This document shows positions 56,674 to 64,000 of a DNA stretch of 64,000 bases, piece after piece. The stretch's first letter is position 1; each line of letters begins with the position of its first letter. The position numbers were made by a program, and so were the translations under genes. The DNA is from Schistocerca nitens (Eukaryota > Arthropoda > Insecta > Orthoptera > Acrididae): positions 276,387,503 to 276,451,502 of the forward strand of contig NC_064622.1 in assembly GCF_023898315.1 (NCBI RefSeq), read 5' to 3'. The notes below the pieces were generated by a model, which was not told where the DNA came from, ran no database searches, and was given only the letters and a program-made list of their open reading frames with translations.

Positions 56674-57251
56674 TCGTTTATTACATTTTTTCCCTTGACT
56701 ATAGCCTTTTGTATGTAGTAATTTTCTTCTATTGTTAGTTGGCGGTATAGACTGTTATTGTTTCTCAGAATGTGTAGATCGTTTTCGATATTAGTGGAGT
56801 TACGTTTTGTTCGTTAGATGTTCTGCGAAAGTTGAATGTGTGCTGTCACTCTTCAGACCTCTCATGTGCTCTGTGTACCTCGTTCGGAAATTTCTGCTTG
56901 TTTGTCTTATGTATTGGGCCTGACAGGGGTTGCAAGTGAGTTATTATATTCCAGAATTGCTGAATTTGCCTGAGGTTTTTCTGACTGAACTTAGTATTTT
57001 CTGAACTGTATTGTTTGTTCTGCTATTATTGGGATCCCTTGCTTTTTCAAGATGTTTCCTATTCTATGTGATATTTTGTTATTGTATGTTAGTGTGTACC
57101 ATCTCTCTTTTTTCTGAAGTGGTGTGGCCTGCTGTGTTGTCTGTGTGTACTGCATGTTTCCGTTTTAACTTGTTGAGTTTATGACATCTGTTTTGTAGTC
57201 GTTTTCAAAAGCAATTTGTTTGATTATATTTATTTCCTATGTGTAGTTTAC

Positions 57252-57875
57252 TTCCCCATCACACACAGAGACATAAATAATGAACAGAAGTCGTCGTAAT
57301 TCGCGCTACAGTTTTTCATAGCCTTTCTAGCCACATGGGATACACCTTTCGCGACACACGCGAACGGCAAGATGGCGTAATGTTTGTGGATCGGAAACAG
57401 AGTGCGAAAGTTTTGTTTTTCTGTGTATAAAAGCAGCCACATACCATCCAACGAACGCGAGTACACGAATAGCTAAGTAACAGCTCAGTAGTCACCAAAT
57501 AACTGGTACTACCACAACCCCAAGTATAAATTGCTGACACACCAAGTTCGCCTTTTAGTATTTTGTTTACTAACAGCCGCTCACATATCTGCAGATGACA
57601 TGATGTTCGTTAAGTAAAAAACGGCAACAGAAACAATAAAGCGCACAGAAAATTTGTCGCAGACAGCGGCAATAATTGCCTAAAACATGCTATAACATAC
57701 AATAAATAACGTAGTATAAAAGTGTCCATAGAAAACTATTATTAAAAAACGATGCATGTTTTAGATTTAAAAAAAACACTGATGGTGATATTTGTTGCCG
57801 AAACTAGTTTGAGAGAATAAATAAAGAAATAACAAGGTGTTTTACATCAAGGCGGACTCAATTTTCTGATATTAC
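57252..57875 (-). repeat. right inverted arm of PLE D
   Basis: Inverse of the left arm. It ends exactly at the right TSD, while the left arm has an extra 45-bp tail before the left TSD. Confidence 0.95.
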
Positions 57876-58135
57876 TGTGTTCATATCTTTCCGCATTTAG
57901 CATTTTCTTAAGCGCAATAATAAGGGAATTACATTCTAACCACGAAAAATGCCATCATATTGTAGCACCATATCTTCCAAACTTCAGTGTTGGCACTACA
58001 GGTGTCGGCAGATAACGTTCTCCAGGCATTCGCCAATCGCAGACTCTTCTATCGGATTTCCAAGTTGTCAGTCATCACTCCAAAACACTCGTTTCCAGTC
58101 ATCCACTGTCCAGTGGTGTCACTCTTTACAAAACT

Positions 58136-58340
58136 AAAAAAAAAAGGTTCTAATGGCTCTGAGAACTATGGGACTTAACATCTAAGGTCATCAGTCCCCT
58201 AGAACGTAGAACTACTTAAACCTAACTAACCTGAGGACATCACATACATCCATGCCCGAGGCAGGATTCGAACCTGCGACCGTAGCAGTCACGCGGTTCC
58301 AGACTGAAGCGCCTAGAACCGCACGGCCACACAGGCCGGC
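58136..58340 (-). mobile_element. SINE family A in Tc1 family D
   Basis: TSD tacaaaact at 58127-58135 and 58341-58349. A-rich tail at 58136-58148. Confidence 0.94.
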
Positions 58341-58700
58341 TACAAAACTCCAAACGTCGCTTCTCATTGCCTACAGAAGTGTACGGTCTATCCGGAACTG
58401 CTCGACCATTGAACCCAATTATTTTGCACTCCCTACGCACAATTGTTGGGCTAGTTTGACTGCCGGTAGCACTTTGGTATTCACGAGTGATTCCCTCCGC
58501 TGATTTCTTACAACCACTCTCCGAAGTGCTCGCCGGCCCCAGTTCTTCAATGCATGAGATCTGTCTGTTCTTGTTTTCGATGTCGTTCTCTATTCTCGTT
58601 TGCACTTCAGTCACATCACCAACAGTGCGCACGTTTAGAAGCGTTTAAATATCCCTGATGAATTCGTTACTGAGGTAACATCGAATGATCCGTCCACGTT
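58240..58700 (-). pseudogene. Tc1-like family D transposase, N-terminal part
   Basis: The open frame 58632-58240 starts in the HTH region and reads ESGCKKSAEGITREYQSA, RRECKIIGFNGRAVPDR and VGNEKRRLEFC, after which the SINE interrupts. Downstream C-terminal remnants lie at 57890-58130 and 55290-55640. Stops and indels are present, so it is inactive. Confidence 0.82.
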
Positions 58701-58737
58701 CATTCTGCTCTTACTTCTCCTCTGCTGACAACACAAA

Positions 58738-58938
58738 TGCCGGCCGGTTTGGCCGAACTGTTCTAGGCGCTTCAGTCCCGAACCGCGCTGCTGCTACGGT
58801 CGCAGGTTCGAATACTGCCGCGGGCGTGGCTGTGTGTGATGTCCTTAGGTTAGTTAGGTTTAATTAGTTCTAAGTCTAGGGGACTGATGACCTCAGATGT
58901 TAAGTCCCATAGTGCTTAGAGCCATTTGAACCAATTGA
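58738..58938 (+). mobile_element. SINE family A in Tc1 family D
   Basis: TSD acaacacaaa at 58728-58737 and 58939-58948. The B box is slightly changed (ggttcgaatac). Confidence 0.94.
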
Positions 58939-59401
58939 ACAACACAAAACTCCCCTCCTCCTTTATGCAGGATGTTTAAAAAAAATATATTTATTTCGAA
59001 CGCATGTATTTCTTAAACTGTAAGACATACAACTATGAAACGCGGGGCACGCATTTACAAATATCTGAAGTTTAGATTACAGATGTGCAATACGTTCGCC
59101 ACCAACGACACGAAAAATACCACATCAATGCTCGAACTCCTCCCATATTCGGGTAAGCATGTCCATCGTCACTGCGGTACGGATCCCGTTCTTCATGTCG
59201 TCTAGTTACTGTGTTGGTGTTGGTGCATAAACACTGTTCTTAATGAAACGCTGCAGGAGGACGTCACAGGGCGTCAAATCTGGAGACCGTGGAGGCCAGA
59301 TGAGAAGTCACCGGCTGTTTGACGGCCAGTCCAAAGGCTCGGTAGAGTTTCATTCAGATATTTACACTCTTAGCGAATCCAGTGAGTGGATGGCCGATCT
59401 A

Positions 59402-60741
59402 CAAAGGGCGTTCAAAAAGATTTGCACAGTCGTATCTAATTTTTTTATTTTTTGCCGGAGGAGAATGAAATTTTTTGTGAACATACTTGGAACATTTAGC
59501 TATACATTGAGCTTACTCAATGTAGCCTCCACCAGCTGTGACGCATCTGGCCCAACGTTCTTTCCGTAATGGAAATGCACTATGGTACAATTCTGGGGAT
59601 TGACTTTTACACCATCGCTTGACACAGGAAATAGGGTCTTTCTCACTATCAAATGTTTTACTGTGCAGGTGGGCCCTCAGACGACCAAGGAGGTAAATAT
59701 CAGACGGAGCCAAGTCCGAACTGTAGGGAGGATGAGGAACAATTTTCCAACCCATTTTCCAGATTTTCTCCTGCGTTATAGTATGGGGTTTGGCACTGTC
59801 ATGGTGTAGTCTGATAAGCTGACCCTGAAGCTGTGGGGGTGTGGGTCTTGATGGCACGTCGCAGCCTGTTCAATGACAAACAGTAACGGTCCCGGTTAAT
59901 TGTGGAGCCAGCTTCCAGAAAGTCAACGAAAATGACACCACACTGATCCCAGAAGGAGGAGGCCATCACCTTTCGGCATGCTGTTCGTTACAGTCTTGGT
60001 TTCTTCTTCCGAGGGGAACCCGGATGACGCCAATCCATGGATTGGGTTTTGCTCTCAGGTTCGGACAAAAACAACCATCTTTCATCCCGGGTAATGAAGC
60101 CGTCAAAACAATGTTTCCAGTCTTCAGTAAAGGTATGCATGAGACTCTCGCACACATTCTTCCTCATCGTTTTCATTTCTCTTGTCAATAATTTAGGTAC
60201 CCAACGAGCACAGATTTTTCTGTACCTAGTGACTGTACCAGTGATACCACACTACCCAATGACAAACGAGTCATTTCAGCAAGCTGTCGTGTCGTCACAC
60301 ATGTCATGCTGGATGATTTGAACACACATGTCATGTTGGATGATTTGGACAATGGTCTCCTTATTCACATCACTCACTACCGTCGATGGTCTACCGCATC
60401 GTGGATTGTCCAATAGAGAGGAGTCACCTTCTTTAAACCTGTGCAACCACCGCTGGATACTGCTGCGACCCACTGTGTCCTCCCCATAAACAGGGAGCAA
60501 CTTCCTGTGAATCTATGTGGCAGAGTCATCGCCGATCTTGAAGAGGAACTCCATCACCGACCGTTGTCGCAACCTGACATCTACTTCACGGTCCATTATG
60601 GCTCACCTGCAAATAAAAGAAAATACGTTTATATACCAACTCATAACTAAATGTTTCAAGTATGTTCACAAAAGATTTCATTTTCCTCCTGCAAAAAATT
60701 AAAAAATTAGAGACGACTGCGCGGAACTTTTTGAACGCCGT
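59402..60741 (-). mobile_element. mariner element at the innermost level
   Basis: TIR core ggcgttcaaaaag with related tcgtctctaattttt at both ends. TA at 59400-59401 and 60742-60743. Minus-strand transposase parts: GEDTVGRSSIQRWLHRFKEGD and GRPST (60500-60276), ITRDERWLFLSEPESKTQSMDWRHPGSP (about 60110-60000), then LHHDSAKPH and PHPPYSSDLAPSDIYLLG (59857-59513). Several frameshifts. Confidence 0.9.
60296..60349. repeat. 27-bp tandem duplication in the mariner ORF
   Basis: cacacatgtcatg(c/t)tggatgattt occurs twice (60296-60322, 60323-60349). It duplicates VQIIQHDMC in frame. Confidence 0.95.
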
Positions 60742-61616
60742 TAGTGGTTGAAAAATAAAGTTGTAGCCATTCAGCTTCGGAGAGGACAAGTTTTGTAACA
60801 GAGCAAAATACTGCTGACCGTTAATGGCGTTTTGCATCAGAACAGACTGGGCAGTAAACAGATGAGTTTGATATCGCACAAAACGCATTGACTTTGAATG
60901 AATCTCGTGAATGTTCCGTGTGCATATGTAGATTCTGTAGGCCCCAAAATTGAACATGGGGTTTGTGTAGTTTCCCACTAAGGTGCAAAGTCGTTTCGTC
61001 ACTGATCACGATGCGTTGTCCGATAGGGTTATCATTGTCAATAGCATAACACCCCAAATTGTTGATGTAGGCAGTTGCAACTCCCTACTGGCACGGCGAG
61101 TTGATTATAAGACTACGTTAGAAAGTGGTTACAATTCGTGCGACATTTACGTCGGAAACAAGAGAGCGGCTGAGACTCTTTCCTTTATACGCACATCCTG
61201 TGTCTAGAAGCTGTCGATACCGTCTGTGAACGTTCCATCTATTGGTAGGATCAGTTTGTTACCTCAACCTGAAACGTCACTGCACTGTAATCACGGAATT
61301 ACACTTCGTGAACTCGAGAATGCAAAATGATTTTTACGGCTGAGTAGCAATTTTGGAACATGTAACGGTAACCAAACAGACAGAAGACTACTAACTTTTA
61401 GTGGCAATGAACATAAACTAGACAATGTCTTCGTTCCTGCTATCACTGAGCCGTGGCGTACGAATCGATAGTTTTGACTTTGTAATGCGTACGTTCTTTT
61501 TGAAACACCCTGGACTTGCGGATCCACCTGTCGTGACAACCAATAGTCAATTTCGCATTACATAGGAGTGTTCGTATACTTTTGCTCAGATATTGTAGTT
61601 TCTCCGAAGGTCACTC

Positions 61617-61829
61617 AAGGAAAAAAAAACAGTTCAAATAGCTCTAAGCACTATGGGACGTAACATGTGAGGTCATCAGTCCCCTAGCTACAACATAGAA
61701 CTTCTTAAACCTAACTAACCTAAGGACATCACACACATCCATGCCCGAGACAGGATTCGAACCCGCGACCGTAGCAGCAGCGCGGTTCCGGACTGAAGCG
61801 CCTAGAATCGCTCGGTCAAAGCGGCCGGC
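61617..61829 (-). mobile_element. SINE family A
   Basis: TSD gaaggtcactc at 61606-61616 and 61830-61840, just outside the Tc1 family D end. Confidence 0.95.
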
Positions 61830-62065
61830 GAAGGTCACTCCCTTTTTCGAAAAAATCGACGCCAAGTTCATGACACAAGATCCATTTTGGACCATGCCTA
61901 ATCTTCAGAACACTCTAAAATGAAACTTGTTTATACATATCCGGCCCGCCTACATACATAACTGACGTGGCGCAGTATTCAAAATGATTTTTTCTCAAAT
62001 TGACACTGGCCGTACAAGCCTACGAACATACAATAACGCTTTGTTCCATAATATGTTATTTCAGG

Positions 62066-62259
62066 TTCAAATGGCTCTAAGCACTATGGGACTCCACTTC
62101 TGAGGTCATTAGTCCCCTAGAACTTAGAACTAGTTAAACCTAACTAACCTAAGGACATCACATACATCCATGCCCGAGCCAGGATTCGAACCTGCGACCG
62201 TAGCGGTCTCGCGGTTCCAGACTGCAGCGCCTAGAACCGCTCGACCACTTCCGCCGGCT
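62066..62259 (-). mobile_element. SINE family A
   Basis: TSD tatgtt(a/c)tttcagg at 62052-62065 and 62260-62273. Confidence 0.94.
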
Positions 62260-62634
62260 TATGTTCTTTCAGGTTTTATCAGTCCTACAAGTATTTGGAA
62301 CCTATATGACACCGTTAATAACCGATTATTTAGCACATACAGATATCCATAAGCAATGAGAAACATTGGCACTCATAAACACAGGAAAACTATGTACCAT
62401 AAACTAACATTTACGCATAGCGTCAACTTCCATCTGGTACACTGTCTTATCACAATTAACTACAAATGGGTAGTTCTCAGTGATGAACGTTTACAGAGAG
62501 ATGGTCATGGCAGTTATTAATGGCACTGTTTTCTCTCTTTTTTTCGCTAAATCTGTTGAATTATTGAGATTGAACTATGATAAATATCCACTGAAAAAGC
62601 ACAAATGCCTGAAACTATCGTTCAAATATAAACT

Positions 62635-63400
62635 TTGATTCACTATAAGTTAATGGACTTCGCTCACGGCCTCTTTATAGCATTGGTAATTGTGTTGTTG
62701 ACAACTGTTGGCTTCGAACTAGTTTGGTGCTGTGAACAAAATACTGCTATGGCCAAACATGAAGGTGATCACGGAGGTATACTAAACTCCGCATCTGAAC
62801 GAGCTACCAGTGAAATGGCTTCCGAATTTCTAAGGGCTCGGCAACGGCAAATGAATTTTCAAGGAAAACAAATGGTTCAAATGGCTCTGAGCACTATGGG
62901 ACTCAACTTCTGAGGTCATTAGTCCCCTAGAACTTAGAACTAGTTAAACCTAACTAACCTAAGGACATCACACACATCCATGCCCGAGGCAGGATTCGAA
63001 CCTGCGCCGTAGCGGTCTTGCGGTTCCAGACTGCAGCGCCTAGAACCGCACGGCTACTTCGGCCGTCTCAAGAAAAACAGTTTCAGGGGCAACGGCAGTA
63101 ACTTAAGCAGCATCAGGAACAATTAGATCTACAACAACGATAGCAAAAGCATTGTGCAACAGAAAGCACATTCCATCACACACGAGCAGATTACACTTTT
63201 ACCTCAACAGTATGCAGTTTTGCTGCCTGCATTTCCAGCGTTCAATGATAAGAATGAGGATTGGAAACCACACTTCAAACAGTACACTGCCGCATTTAAC
63301 AGAAACGAAATGGATTGCAAGAAACCATCTTTTTCTGTTGGTGTGGTCCAGACACGTTCAGCTACCGAGTAAGCACACCCCGTTTCGCTGTGTTGTTGCA
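62635..63400 (+). pseudogene. LTR-retrotransposon gag-like remnant, interrupted by a SINE
   Basis: The frame before the SINE is Glu/Gln-rich (ASERATSEMASEFLRARQRQMNF). After it the text is Gln-rich with stops, then a frame reads TLLPQQYAVLLPAFPAFNDKNEDW and HFKQYTAAFNRNEM, resembling the start of a Ty3/Gypsy-type capsid region. No protease or RT follows (63400-63600 is unassigned). Assignment is by resemblance only. Confidence 0.45.
62871..63068 (-). mobile_element. SINE family A in the gag-like remnant
   Basis: TSD caa(g/-)gaaaaca-like: caaggaaaaca (62860-62870) and caagaaaaaca (63069-63079). The B box area has a one-base deletion (cctgcgccgtagcgg). Confidence 0.9.
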
Positions 63401-63598
63401 CGCAGGTTGCTTTTACATCAGTCTTGATAGAAAGTAAATTATATCCAAATTTTTATTCTTAAAAGTACGTCGATGGGAACTTAACATTATTTACTTGTAA
63501 ACTGAGAGCATCTAACATGATTTATCATTGAATTACCAGAGCTTACTTGCTGGGTAACTTAAGGATATGTTGCTGTGAAAGATCTCAAAAACACAAAT

Positions 63599-64000
63599 TT
63601 GTTGTTGTTGTTGTGGTCTTCAGTCCTCAGACTGGTTTGATGCAGCTCTCCATCCTACTCTATCCAGTGCAAGCTTCTTCATCTCCCAGTACGTACTGCA
63701 GCCTACATCCTTCTGAATCTGTTTAGTGTATTCATCTCTTGGCCTCCCTCTACGTATTTTACCCTCCACTCTGCCCTCCAATACTAAATTGGTGATCCCT
63801 TGATGCCTCAGAACATGTCCTACCAACCGATCCCTTCTTCTAGTCAAGTTGTGCCACAAACTCCTCTTCTCCCCAATTCTATTCAGTACCTCCTCATTAG
63901 TTACGTGATCTACCCACCTAATCTTCAACATTCTTCTGTAGCACCACATTTCGAAAGCTTCTATTCTCTTCTTGTCCAAACTATTTATCGTCCATGTTTC
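63599..64000 (-). mobile_element. RTE family 2 LINE, 3' end, running off the window
   Basis: (gtt)n at 63599-63612, then the 3' UTR. The open minus-strand frame 63979-63620 reads KKRIEAFEMWCYRRMLK, WVDHVTNEEVLNRIGE, GRPRDEYTKQIQKDVGC and RAASNQSED. In contrast to 18700-21832 this C-terminus is intact. The rest lies beyond 64000. Confidence 0.93.

Larger units (their letters stand above)
55641..57875 (-). mobile_element. Penelope-like element D with inverted arms
   Basis: The 14-bp TSD tgtgttcat(g/a)tctt lies at 55627-55640 and 57876-57889, with one mismatch. Between inverted arms (55686-56367, 57252-57875) lies PLE C-terminal sequence: the minus strand at about 56960-56870 reads NSGI..LTCNPCQAQYIRQTSRNFRTRYTEH, a GIY-YIG relic. 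A 45-bp tail extends the left arm. Inverted terminal arms are known in Penelope elements. Confidence 0.88.
58968..61512 (-). mobile_element. Tc1/mariner element (SDETTLHL group) nested in family D
   Basis: The right end inverse cagggtgtttcaaaaagaac and the left end caggatgtttaaaaaaaat form worn TIRs. The minus-strand coding remnant 61057-60821 reads GQRIVISDETTLHLSGKLHKPHVQFWG and DSFKVNAFCAISNSSVY, the catalytic first-Asp block. A mariner splits it. Flanking bases are no longer a perfect TA pair. Confidence 0.8.
55275..61595 (-). mobile_element. Tc1-like family D element hosting four direct insertions
   Basis: TIRs cagtatctgatcaaaagtat (left) and the inverse caatatctgagcaaaagtat (right), with TA at 55273-55274 and 61596-61597. 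Host sequence: 55275-55640, 57876-58135, 58341-58737, 58939-58967, 61513-61595. The direct insertions are a PLE, two SINEs and a Tc1/mariner element that itself holds a mariner. Minus-strand transposase words include KKSAEGITREYQSATG and GFNGRAV ... NEKRRLEFC. Confidence 0.9.

Noticed and set aside
56079-57540. pair of 74-codon ORFs as a real duplicated gene
   Set aside because: They sit at mirror positions in the PLE inverted arms and have no recognisable domain. They are part of the terminal repeats.
62635-63400. endogenous virus
   Set aside because: Only a short gag-like resemblance with no protease, RT, integrase or envelope. An LTR retrotransposon relic is the simpler reading.

Overview
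This window is eukaryotic, repeat-dense DNA, most likely from a grasshopper or locust genome (Orthoptera, probably Schistocerca-like). That assignment is an inference: the dominant ~200-bp tRNA-derived SINE, the RTE, Jockey-like and I-like LINEs and the Tc1/mariner families look like repeats I remember from locust genomes. I see no bacterial operons, rRNA genes or CRISPR array, and no convincing single-copy host gene. Nearly everything recognisable is a transposable element (TE) or a TE inside another TE. Exact target-site duplications (TSDs) and paralogous copies allow the insertion order to be read in many places.

Layout. 1-2352: a SINE end, unassigned DNA, and a Helentron-like non-autonomous element with three ~150-bp internal repeats. 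2353-9040: a decayed conserved-family gene on the minus strand, split by a full-length, dead I-type LINE (2471-8433) with a 12-bp TSD. 9043-11721: a Tc1/mariner-superfamily element with 32-bp perfect terminal inverted repeats (TIRs), itself split by a 1.32-kb mariner at a TA site. 11724-13492: a 5'-truncated LINE, then ~155-bp tandem repeats and unassigned DNA. 15362-16783: an apparently intact Tc1-like element. 16895-22703: an RTE LINE carrying a 427-bp repeat with a 13-bp TSD and a near-full-length RTE of a second family, beside a Jockey-like LINE that carries a third RTE copy. 22706-29200: older SINE, LINE and mariner remnants and unassigned DNA.

29242-30663: a second copy of the same Tc1 element in the opposite orientation. 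31115-32635: a decayed Tc1 with a foldback element whose loop contains a copied piece of that transposon's own coding sequence. 32839-35680: a Jockey-like LINE interrupted by a SINE and an 865-bp solo LTR. 38935-41712: a solo LTR and a ~1.8-kb foldback element. 43085-48314: Penelope-like elements (PLEs) with GIY-YIG and reverse transcriptase (RT) remnants, plus other insertions. 48317-53010: a split Tc1, a second PLE copy and a second solo LTR. 53828-55081: a mariner. 55275-61595: a four-level nest in which one Tc1 holds a PLE with inverted arms, two SINEs and a Tc1/mariner that itself holds a mariner. 61600-64000: SINEs, an LTR-retrotransposon gag-like remnant and a fourth RTE copy running off the window.

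The only two long ORFs that look intact are the 340-codon Tc1 transposases at 15517-16539 and 29486-30508. They differ at 7 residues and sit in elements of identical length (1422 bp), so that family was probably active recently. SINEs and the non-autonomous elements presumably relied on LINE or transposase proteins supplied elsewhere in the genome. There is no sign that any genes here act together as a cellular pathway.
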